Part shown: in pieces, positions 1 to 6,121 of the stretch
How the letters are laid out: each line of letters opens with the position of its first letter
Numbering within the stretch: position 1 is the first letter of the stretch
Origin: Pseudomonadota bacterium
GTDB taxonomy: Bacteria; Pseudomonadota; Gammaproteobacteria; Burkholderiales; Burkholderiaceae_C
NCBI GenBank assembly: GCA_023418355.1
Contig: JAEZZU010000169.1
Span: forward strand, 1 to 6,447
DNA: 6,447 nucleotides
Reading direction: 5' to 3'
Program-made: the position numbers and the translations under genes
Notes under the pieces: model-generated
The model's input: the letters and a program-made list of their open reading frames with translations, nothing else
Told to the model about the DNA's origin: nothing
Databases searched by the model: none

Positions 1-1
1 G

Positions 2-34
2 CCCCCATCCTCACCTTCCCCCAGCGGGGGAAGG
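2..34 (-). repeat. REP-like palindromic repeat, copy 1 (inverted orientation)
   Basis: A perfect 9-bp stem (14-22 with 26-34, three-base loop at 23-25) is preceded on the + strand by a C-rich tail. Read on the minus strand, this is a palindrome followed by a G-rich TGAGGATGGGG tail, the same plan as the three units that follow. It is the only one of the four in the opposite orientation. Such short palindromes are commonly scattered between genes in GC-rich Burkholderiales and Xanthomonadales (from memory). It could fold in RNA as a stem-loop, but it has no T tract, so I do not call it a terminator. Confidence 0.6.
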
Positions 35-40
35 ATAAAA

Positions 41-81
41 CCCCCTCTCCCGCTTGCGGGAGAGGGCTGGGGTGCGGGTGG
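41..81 (+). repeat. REP-like palindromic repeat, copy 2
   Basis: An 11-bp perfect stem (43-53 with 56-66, minimal two-base loop) is followed by a G-rich tail CTGGGGTGCGGGTGG. The 24-nt palindromic core is identical to that at 170-193, and the tails differ at a few positions. This is direct evidence that it is a dispersed repeat unit rather than a chance hairpin. Confidence 0.7.
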
Positions 82-87
82 AAACCT

Positions 88-120
88 CCCTCCCCCGCGG
101 GGGGAGGGCAGGGGTGGGGG
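88..120 (+). repeat. REP-like palindromic repeat, copy 3 (variant stem)
   Basis: A 9-bp stem (88-96 with 100-108, loop 97-99) is followed by the tail CAGGGGTGGGGG. The stem sequence differs from copies 2 and 4 but matches the C-run/G-run style of copy 1. The layout of palindrome plus G-rich tail is kept, so I take it as a diverged member of the same repeat class. Confidence 0.55.
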
Positions 121-169
121 CCAACCAGCCAGTGGCCTGCACCAGCCATTACCATCTGCCGTATTCACT

Positions 170-209
170 CCCTCTCCCGCTTGCGGGAGAGGGTTGGGGT
201 GAGGGTAAG
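170..209 (+). repeat. REP-like palindromic repeat, copy 4
   Basis: The 11-bp stem (170-180 with 183-193) is identical to copy 2, and the tail TTGGGGTGAGGGTAAG is the commonest-looking form of this repeat. It lies about 80 bp upstream of the glyS start. From here to the glyS start (210-289) I see no gene, no convincing promoter and no strong Shine-Dalgarno sequence. Confidence 0.7.
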
Positions 210-289
210 GCCTCTCCCACCAAAATTTATGAACCAAATTCGCCCCTGACGCCCACCACACAAGCGCCAGCAGCTATCAAAAAATTACC

Positions 290-2398
290 ATGAACGCATC
301 CAACCTCCTCGTTGAACTGTTTGTTGAAGAACTGCCACCCAAAGCCCTGAAAAAACTCGGCGATGCCTTTGCGGGCGTGCTGTTTGACCAGCTCAAGGCC
401 CAGGGTCTGCTGGCATCCAGCGAATCACGTGTAACGGCCTACGCCTCGCCCCGCCGCCTGGCAGCACACATCACCGAAGTGCTGCCTCAGGCTGAAGACA
501 AGGCCGTGTCGCAAAAGCTGATGCCTGTCTCGGTGGGTCTGGATGCAGAAGGCAAGCCCACCCCCGCACTGCTCAAGAAGCTGGCTGCACTGGGTGCAGA
601 CGAATCTGCCGTCGCTGGCCTGAAGCGCCAGGGTGAAGGCAAGTCCGAAGCGCTGTACTACGAATCCACGGTTAAGGGTGTGGTGCTGGCAGACGGCGTG
701 CAAAAGGCGCTGGACGAAGCCATTGCCAAGCTACCCATCCCCAAGGTCATGCGCTACCAATTACAAGACGGCTGGAGCAGCGTGCACTTTGTGCGCCCCG
801 CCCACGGTCTGGTCGTCATGCATGGCACCCAGGTGCTGATCGGCGTGAAGGCGCTGGGCCTGACCGCAGGCAACACCACCCACGGCCACCGCTTTGAAGC
901 CAAGGCAGAACCTGTGGTGATCCAGAGTGCAGACACCTACGCCGAGCAAATGCGTGAAGAAGGCGCCGTGATCGCCAGCTTTGCAGAGCGCCGTGCCGAC
1001 ATCGTGCGCCAGCTGCAAGCTGCGGCAGAGCGTATTGGCGGCGGCGTGCGCCCCATTGAAGATGAAGCCCTGCTCGACGAAGTGACCGCCTTGGTCGAGC
1101 GCCCCAATGTGCTGGTTTGCGAATTCGAAAAAGAATTCCTGAACGTGCCGCAGGAGTGCCTGATTCTGACCATGAAGGCCAACCAGAAGTACTTCCCCCT
1201 GCTGGATGCCAACGGCAAGCTGACCCACCAGTTCCTCATCGTCAGCAACATCAGCCCTGCCGATGCGTCTGCCGTGATCGGCGGCAACGAACGCGTGGTG
1301 CGCCCCCGTCTGGCGGACGCCAAGTTCTTCTTTGACCAAGACCGTAAAAAGACACTGGAAAGCCGCGTTGAAGGCCTGGGCAAGGTGGTCTATCACAACA
1401 AGCTGGGTACCCAGGGCGAACGCGTGGAGCGCGTGCGTGCCATTGCCAAGGCGATTGCACTGCAGCTCGGTGACGCACAACTGGTGCAGCAGGCAGATCT
1501 GGCAGCCAAGTTGGCTAAGACCGACCTGGTAACCGACATGGTAGGTGAGTTCCCTGAGCTGCAAGGCATCATGGGCCGCTACTACGCACTGAATGACGGT
1601 CTTGACGTGGCCGTGGCCGATGCCATCGAAGACCACTACAAGCCCCGCTTCGCCGGTGACGAACTGCCCCGTGGCGATGCAGGCGTGGTGGTGGCACTGG
1701 CTGACAAGCTGGAAACCCTGGTCGGCATGTTCGGCATCGGCAACCTGCCCACCGGCGACCGCGACCCCTTCGCCCTGCGTCGCCATGCGCTGGGCGTGAT
1801 CCGCATGCTGGTAGAAAAGAACCTGCCGCTGGAACTGCACGCCTTGCTCCAAAGCGCCGTGCCCGCCTTTGGCGACAAGATTCAAGATGCCACGGCGCAG
1901 TTGGAAGACTTCTTCTTTGACCGCCTGTCGGTCAGCCTGCGCGAGCAAGGTTACACCGCGCAAGAGGTGGAAGCCGTGCTGGCCTTGCGCCCTCAGCGCC
2001 TGTCGGATGTGCAAAAACGCCTGGAAGCTGTGCGTGCCTTTGCCGCCTTGCCAGAAGCACAGGCATTGGCTGCTGCCAACAAGCGCGTGAGCAATATCCT
2101 GAAAAAGGCCGAAGGCGATGTTCAGGCGCAAGTCAACGAAGCACTGCTTGTGGAGCAGGCCGAAAAAGACCTGTATGCCGCTTTGCAAAATGTTGCGCCC
2201 AAGGCGCAGCAGCAGTTTGAATCAGGCGACTACACAGCCAGCCTGCAGACGTTGGCTGCCTTGCGAGCACCGGTGGATGCCTTCTTCGAGCATGTGATGG
2301 TGAATGCGGAGGATGAGATGCTGAGGAAAAATAGACTTGGCTTGTTGTGCATTTTTTATAATTTTGCAGCAAAGGTTGCTCGGTTAGAAAAGATTTAA
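290..2398 (+). CDS. glyS: Glycyl-tRNA synthetase beta subunit
   Basis: This is the beta chain of the bacterial alpha2beta2 glycyl-tRNA synthetase, which charges tRNA-Gly in the cytoplasm together with GlyQ; glyQ is not in the window and is probably upstream. It has 702 aa, close to the usual ~690-720. The start fits the family: the N-terminus has LVELFVEELPPKAL, like the EELPPKAL opening of other GlyS proteins. Other family signatures are FVRPAHGL (about 167-174), MKANQKYFPL (about residue 300), the HD-like segment HYKPRFAGDELP (449-460), NLPTGDRDPFALRR (485-498), and a C-terminal DALR-type anticodon-binding region from about RVSNIL (599-604) to RAPVDAFFEHVMVNAED (659-675). No strong ribosome-binding site precedes the ATG. 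Oddity: from codon 679 (AGG at 2324) the DNA turns AT-rich with AGG, AGA, ATA-type usage, and the last ~18 residues, after NRLGLL, diverge from the usual VADLS-like ending. The gene appears intact but with a replaced tail. Confidence 0.97.
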   Translation: MNASNLLVELFVEELPPKALKKLGDAFAGVLFDQLKAQGLLASSESRVTAYASPRRLAAHITEVLPQAEDKAVSQKLMPVSVGLDAEGKPTPALLKKLAALGADESAVAGLKRQGEGKSEALYYESTVKGVVLADGVQKALDEAIAKLPIPKVMRYQLQDGWSSVHFVRPAHGLVVMHGTQVLIGVKALGLTAGNTTHGHRFEAKAEPVVIQSADTYAEQMREEGAVIASFAERRADIVRQLQAAAERIGGGVRPIEDEALLDEVTALVERPNVLVCEFEKEFLNVPQECLILTMKANQKYFPLLDANGKLTHQFLIVSNISPADASAVIGGNERVVRPRLADAKFFFDQDRKKTLESRVEGLGKVVYHNKLGTQGERVERVRAIAKAIALQLGDAQLVQQADLAAKLAKTDLVTDMVGEFPELQGIMGRYYALNDGLDVAVADAIEDHYKPRFAGDELPRGDAGVVVALADKLETLVGMFGIGNLPTGDRDPFALRRHALGVIRMLVEKNLPLELHALLQSAVPAFGDKIQDATAQLEDFFFDRLSVSLREQGYTAQEVEAVLALRPQRLSDVQKRLEAVRAFAALPEAQALAAANKRVSNILKKAEGDVQAQVNEALLVEQAEKDLYAALQNVAPKAQQQFESGDYTASLQTLAALRAPVDAFFEHVMVNAEDEMLRKNRLGLLCIFYNFAAKVARLEKI
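2357..2362 (+). promoter_or_regulatory. Possible -10 box (TATAAT) within glyS tail
   Basis: A perfect TATAAT lies 74 bp before the flippase start codon. The best upstream match to a -35 element (TTGGCT at 2337-2342) is spaced only 14 bp away, which is too short for a standard sigma-70 promoter, and there is no extended -10 TG. In DNA this AT-rich the hexamer could occur by chance. If used, it would give the glycan genes their own transcript independent of glyS. Confidence 0.25.
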
Positions 2399-2408
2399 GT
2401 AAAAGTAA

Positions 2409-2429
2409 TCTCCGGCCTAATGCCGGAGA
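2409..2429 (+). promoter_or_regulatory. Hairpin enclosing the flippase ribosome-binding site
   Basis: A perfect 8-bp stem (2409-2416 with 2422-2429) encloses a five-base loop CTAAT. The 3' arm includes GGAGA (2425-2429), which sits seven bases before the ATG at 2437 and is the only good Shine-Dalgarno sequence there. A folded hairpin would therefore hide the ribosome-binding site. The short CTTTCC that follows is a poor terminator T tract, although the hairpin may still slow or stop glyS transcription. The stem is GC-rich within AT-rich surroundings, which makes it stand out. Confidence 0.6.
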
Positions 2430-2436
2430 CTTTCCT

Positions 2437-3717
2437 ATGAAAAAAAATATCAAAAATTTTTCTTTTGTTTTTGCAGAAAAAATAATTAGATTGGTAGTCT
2501 TAAGTGCCGTTTTTATTCTTATTGCAAGAGAGCTCGGTCCAGACGATTTTGGAATATATAGTTATATAATTTCTTTTGTTTCCATTTTTTCATCAATATC
2601 TCTATTGGGTATGAATGGAATATTGATAAGGGAATGGGGGTATCGTTCTAAAGAAGCAAATAAAATTATAAGTGCATCTTTATTGCTGTATTTAGTGGCA
2701 TCTATATTTTCGGGTGTTGCATTTGTGCTGTTGATTTATTTTGGAATCGTCAAATACAGTACCTTTTTTACCTATATCTTATCATTTAAATTTATACTAG
2801 ATATTGGTCTAATTTTTAGATATTTTCTTGAACACAGACTTATGATGAGGTCTGTGATAATGATTGATATTGGGGTATTGTTATCTTTTTCGTTGGTGAA
2901 AATTATTTTAATTTTTCTCGAATTAATAACTATCGATAAGTTGATTATTTTAATGATTTTTGAGTCTTTGATTGCATCTGTTTTTTTTATTTTTGTAGGA
3001 AATAAATATCTCTATGAAAAATTTAATTTTGATTTTGAAATCAAAGAGTTTATCTTTTTGTTCAAGCAATCATATCCATTACTCATCGCATCAATGGCTT
3101 GGGTGTTGTATACGCGAGTTGATCAGTTAATGATAGGATGGATGAGATCTTCGGAAGAGGTTGGTTATTATTCCATAGCAATGCGCTTTGTTGATATTTC
3201 TATTTTTTTCACTGCAGCAATGGTGACTGTTTTTTTTCCAGTAATTTTAAAAAAAAGATTGGATAGCAGAGAAGAATACATAAAGATTTTTGATTGCTTG
3301 TATCAAATAAATTCGCTTTATTTTTATGTTTTTATATTGTTTTTATTTTTTTTTGGCAAAGAATTATTGAACTTAATATTTTCTGGGAAATACGATAATT
3401 CTTTTGACATTCTAATTGTTCTTTGTGGGGTTGGATTATTTAATGGAATGGCATTAATTAGTGGGCGATTTTATATCGCAGAGAATATGCAGAAAGTGAC
3501 AATGTATCGACACTTGATAGGTTTATTGTTGAATGTAGTGATGAATTTTTATTTAATTCATGATTATGGGGCAATTGGTGCAGCATACTCAAGTCTATTT
3601 TCTATGGCGATGGCGAATCTTTTTTTTGATGCTTTTTTTAAGTCTACTAGAATTGTTTTTTTTCAAAAAATGAAATCGCTGTTCATGCTTTCTTTTTTTA
3701 ATCTTATTAGGAATTAA
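2437..3717 (+). CDS. wzx: Wzx-type polysaccharide flippase (MOP superfamily)
   Basis: This is an inner-membrane transporter of 426 aa, the usual size for O-antigen/capsule repeat-unit flippases, which move undecaprenyl-pyrophosphate-linked glycans from the cytoplasmic to the periplasmic face. By eye there are about twelve hydrophobic segments. Family-like signatures are the N-terminal ARELGPDDFGIY (30-41), the mid-protein RVDQLMIGWMRSSEEVGYYS (227-246), where an Arg-x-Asp and the later VGYYS are typical of this family, and YGAIGAAYSS near residues 377-386. The start is supported by GGAGA seven bases upstream and by the MKKNIKNFSFVF opening, which is common in Wzx proteins. The next gene begins 2 nt after the stop, so the two are surely co-transcribed. 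The gene is very AT-rich with several 8-9-base T runs. Substrate cannot be told from sequence; a teichoic-acid or other lipid-linked glycan exporter of the same superfamily remains possible. Confidence 0.88.
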   Translation: MKKNIKNFSFVFAEKIIRLVVLSAVFILIARELGPDDFGIYSYIISFVSIFSSISLLGMNGILIREWGYRSKEANKIISASLLLYLVASIFSGVAFVLLIYFGIVKYSTFFTYILSFKFILDIGLIFRYFLEHRLMMRSVIMIDIGVLLSFSLVKIILIFLELITIDKLIILMIFESLIASVFFIFVGNKYLYEKFNFDFEIKEFIFLFKQSYPLLIASMAWVLYTRVDQLMIGWMRSSEEVGYYSIAMRFVDISIFFTAAMVTVFFPVILKKRLDSREEYIKIFDCLYQINSLYFYVFILFLFFFGKELLNLIFSGKYDNSFDILIVLCGVGLFNGMALISGRFYIAENMQKVTMYRHLIGLLLNVVMNFYLIHDYGAIGAAYSSLFSMAMANLFFDAFFKSTRIVFFQKMKSLFMLSFFNLIRN

Positions 3718-3719
3718 AA

Positions 3720-5174
3720 ATGAAGAGTAAAATTGAGAGTTTTATATGGAATAAAATAAAAGAAAATAAAGATTTGGAGCTGGTTGAGTGTTTTTTTTGT
3801 ATGTATCCTGACAGATTTGACCTGGCATTCAAAATTGCATATCTGGATGGGTGGTTGAACAAAAAAAAGTCAGTATTCTATAAAGAATTGTATATTGAAC
3901 ACATAGATGCTTTCTCGTTGGGGAAGTTTATTGAGCCAGGAAATCCAAATAAAAGTAAACTAAAGCATTTTCTTGATGAATTTGAAAGAATTTTTTTTAG
4001 TATAAAAAATAATGGATTTAATCCTGATGATAGTTTGATTCCATTGTCTGTAGATATGATTCCATTAAATGGGGCTCATAGAGTTTCTAGTTTGATATTT
4101 TTGAAAAAAAGTGGAGTGGCAGTGAAAACGCCTCTTCAAACTGAAGTATATGATTATGAGTTTTTCGAAAAAAGAGGTGTCGCTGGAAAGTATATGGATT
4201 TTGCAGCAAAGCAGTATATGCTTTTTGAAAAAGATGTTCATGTAGCATTCTTATGGCCAGCTGGTAAATTTAAAGGTGATATAAAGCAGTTCTTTAATGG
4301 AGTTTTCTATAGAAAAAAAATAAAACTTAATGAAAATGGTGCCCATAATTTGTTATCAATACTATACAGAGGGCAAGATTGGTTGGGTGCACGAGAAAAA
4401 AATTTTCCAGGAGTTAAAAATAAATTATTAAAATGTTTTTTGGAGTTTTCTGATTTTGAGGTTGTATTTTTTAAAGAGGAAAATTTAAATTTGGTTTTGG
4501 AAAGAAAAGGTAAATTTAGGAATGTGTGTGGTATTGGTAAGGATTCAATACATATTACAGATTCTTATGAGGAAGCTATTGAAGCTGCTGAAATGGTGTT
4601 GAATGATAATTCAATCCATTTTTTGAATTTTGCTAAGCCTAATAAATTTTTGAATTTTCATGAAAAGCTATCAAAAATAAAAAATGAAATTTCTATAAAT
4701 AAAATTAGTAGCGATGATTTTTTATTGGATGGTGGCATGGTTCTTGAGGCTTATGGGCTACGTAAGGCTTCTGATATAGATTACTTAGCGTTGGAGAATT
4801 CTTTAGATAAGAGCTTGGCTGATTGCCATAATGAGGAATACTTAAAGTACAGAAAGGATATTGATATAAATGAAATGATTTATAATCCGGAAAACTTTTT
4901 TTATTTTTGTGGATTTAAATTCTCATCAATTGAAAATTTGATAAAATTAAAAAAAAATAGAGCTAGTAATAAAGATTTGCTTGATGTTCGATTAGTTGCT
5001 GATTTTATTTCTGGCAAAGGAAAATTTTTAACCAAAAAAATTTATTTGTTTAGAAAGTATAAGTATAGGTTCAAAGAAGCTCTTAAAAAATTAATTGTTA
5101 GATTGCTTAGAGCAGTGAGTCTTTTGGAGGCTGCGAAGAAGATTCGTGACATTGTAGAAGAAAAATACAAATAA
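3720..5174 (+). CDS. Unrecognised multidomain protein with ParB/Srx-like GAHR motif and nucleotidyltransferase domain
   Basis: I do not recognise this 484-aa protein as a named family. No signal peptide or membrane segment is evident. Three parts can be seen. First, an N-terminal region with SVDMIPLNGAHRVSS, where NGAHR is at 117-121, resembles the G-x-H-R helix of ParB/Srx-fold proteins, some of which bind or hydrolyse nucleotides. Second, a middle region has YRGQDWLGAREKNFPG (216-231) and GIGKDSIHITD (271-281) followed by NDNSIHFLN. Third, there is a nucleotidyltransferase-fold domain: GG at 338-339, then twelve residues, then DID at 352-354, matching the hG[GS]x(9-13)Dh[DE]h signature. It is followed by an acidic cluster (D380, D382, E385) and a K411..R414..KD419..D422 helix typical of such domains. 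The last ~45 residues are basic and amphipathic and could touch the membrane. AGGA seven bases upstream supports the start. Its place between flippase and glycosyltransferase genes suggests a glycan-precursor or decoration role (inference); an AbiEii-like toxin role is less likely without an antitoxin gene. Confidence 0.75.
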   Translation: MKSKIESFIWNKIKENKDLELVECFFCMYPDRFDLAFKIAYLDGWLNKKKSVFYKELYIEHIDAFSLGKFIEPGNPNKSKLKHFLDEFERIFFSIKNNGFNPDDSLIPLSVDMIPLNGAHRVSSLIFLKKSGVAVKTPLQTEVYDYEFFEKRGVAGKYMDFAAKQYMLFEKDVHVAFLWPAGKFKGDIKQFFNGVFYRKKIKLNENGAHNLLSILYRGQDWLGAREKNFPGVKNKLLKCFLEFSDFEVVFFKEENLNLVLERKGKFRNVCGIGKDSIHITDSYEEAIEAAEMVLNDNSIHFLNFAKPNKFLNFHEKLSKIKNEISINKISSDDFLLDGGMVLEAYGLRKASDIDYLALENSLDKSLADCHNEEYLKYRKDIDINEMIYNPENFFYFCGFKFSSIENLIKLKKNRASNKDLLDVRLVADFISGKGKFLTKKIYLFRKYKYRFKEALKKLIVRLLRAVSLLEAAKKIRDIVEEKYK

Positions 5175-5190
5175 ATTTATAGGTGAGTAA

Positions 5191-6054
5191 ATGGAAAATT
5201 TAATTTCTATAATTATTCCTGTTTTTAATGCGGAAAATTATATTTTTGATTCAATTAATTCAATATTGAATCAAACTTATAGAAACATGGAAATTATTAT
5301 AATTGACGATGGGTCAACTGATGCAACATTTGATTTATTGACTGATTTAGAGAAAAAAGATAAAAGAATTAAAGTTATAAAGAAAGAGAATTCGGGAATT
5401 GTAGATGCATTAAATTTGGGATTGCATCTATCTAAAGGTGAATATATTTCAAGAATGGATGCTGATGATATTTGTGAACCAGACAGAATTCGTTTGCAAA
5501 AAAAATTTTTGGATGAAAATAGAGACTATCTCTGTGTTGGAACTGGTGTAAAAGTTTTTGGGGCTAAAAATTTTAAATATAAGTATCCTTTAAGTGATTT
5601 TGGTTGTAAAAGCCTTTTGACTATAGCACCTTGCTTTGCGCATCCTGCTGTAATGTTTAGGGCAGACGTAGTTCGGCGCGAAGGAATAAAATATAAAAAA
5701 GATTATCAATATGCAGAAGATTATAAATTCTGGGTTGATTTGTCTAAGTTTGGAAAATTCAGAAACTTAAATTATTATGGATTGAATTACAGAGTCCATG
5801 AAAGACAAACCAGTGAAGTAAAAAGATCAATTCAGCAAAAAGTACATTCAATAATATCTCATGAATATTTGATGAGTAATTTTAATTTGCAAATTAATAC
5901 TGAGGATTTAAAGCATTTTCTTTTTTTAATGAAAAGAAAAGATTGTTTTACATTTAAATATTTTTCAATGCTTTTAAGATTTTTATCACTAAATGTAGAT
6001 ATGAAAACAAAATATAGAATTTTTTTTAGGTATTGTAAGGGTTTTTTAAGATGA
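5191..6054 (+). CDS. Family 2 glycosyltransferase (GT-A fold)
   Basis: This is a cytoplasmic or membrane-associated inverting glycosyltransferase of 287 aa that would transfer a sugar from a nucleotide-sugar donor to a growing glycan. The GT2 landmarks are all present: SIIIPVFNAENYI at 6-18, IIDDGSTD at 37-44 (nucleotide-binding aspartates), NSGIVDALNLGL at 67-78, the metal-binding MDADD at 89-93, HPAVMFR at 151-157, and YAEDYKFW at 174-181, whose ED supplies the likely catalytic base. The tail has no clear transmembrane helix but is rich in Lys, Phe and Arg and may associate with the membrane. AGGTGA (5181-5186) precedes the ATG at a workable distance, and the gap from the upstream gene is only 16 nt, so it shares that transcript. 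Donor and acceptor sugars cannot be predicted. The gene appears complete, and the AT-rich composition ends with it. Confidence 0.93.
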   Translation: MENLISIIIPVFNAENYIFDSINSILNQTYRNMEIIIIDDGSTDATFDLLTDLEKKDKRIKVIKKENSGIVDALNLGLHLSKGEYISRMDADDICEPDRIRLQKKFLDENRDYLCVGTGVKVFGAKNFKYKYPLSDFGCKSLLTIAPCFAHPAVMFRADVVRREGIKYKKDYQYAEDYKFWVDLSKFGKFRNLNYYGLNYRVHERQTSEVKRSIQQKVHSIISHEYLMSNFNLQINTEDLKHFLFLMKRKDCFTFKYFSMLLRFLSLNVDMKTKYRIFFRYCKGFLR

Positions 6055-6086
6055 ATCTCGCGAAAGACGTTAATCCTAGCGGGTAA

Positions 6087-6121
6087 CGGTACATGTCAAG
6101 ATAGTTGTCGTGTCCTTTATG
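6087..6121 (+). repeat. IS end, copy 1 of a 35-bp direct repeat
   Basis: This is identical to 6298-6332 at 33 of 35 positions, including the first 24 in a row, with the same orientation and an offset of 211 bp. In copy 2 the repeat lies just outside the 3' end of a transposase reading frame, so it is the terminal sequence of that IS. Here the interior of the IS is missing: the match stops at 6121 where a different, IS256-like end begins. The 32 bp between the glycosyltransferase stop and this repeat (6055-6086) hold nothing I can identify. Confidence 0.7.

Larger units (their letters stand above)
2324..6054. other. AT-rich, probably horizontally acquired surface-glycan block
   Basis: Base composition drops sharply at about 2324, inside the glyS 3' end, and stays low to the end of the glycosyltransferase gene at 6054, after which GC-rich sequence returns. 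Two 60-base lines counted by hand (2461-2520 and 4681-4740) each have 16 G or C, against 44 of 60 for glyS line 1741-1800. The block contains three glycan-type genes, and its right edge lies next to IS remnants. Low GC is typical of O-antigen and capsule loci even in GC-rich hosts, so the block fits an exchanged glycan cassette. The exact boundaries are estimated by eye. Confidence 0.8.

Noticed and set aside
1..210. CRISPR array
   Set aside because: The repeat units are palindromic, unequal in spacing, differ in stem sequence and include one inverted copy; there are no regular spacers.
54..293. 79-codon + strand open frame upstream of glyS
   Set aside because: It is read through the palindromic repeats, has low-complexity Gly/Arg/Pro-rich content and no family signal, and overlaps the glyS start.
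761..2188. 475-codon minus-strand open frame opposite glyS
   Set aside because: It lies wholly within the certain glyS gene. Long antisense frames are expected from GC-rich codon use, and the His/Gln/Gly-rich translation resembles no protein family I know.
2409..2436. Strong Rho-independent terminator of glyS
   Set aside because: The hairpin is good but only a broken CTTTCC follows instead of a T tract, so I kept it as a regulatory hairpin with possible weak termination.
2133..2453. 106-codon minus-strand frame across the glyS-wzx junction
   Set aside because: It overlaps two well-supported genes on the other strand, has no ribosome-binding context, and its translation is uninformative.
3720..5174. 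AbiEii-type toxin of a toxin-antitoxin pair
   Set aside because: The nucleotidyltransferase motif would allow it, but no small antitoxin gene adjoins it, the protein is far longer with extra N-terminal domains, and the operon context is glycan synthesis.
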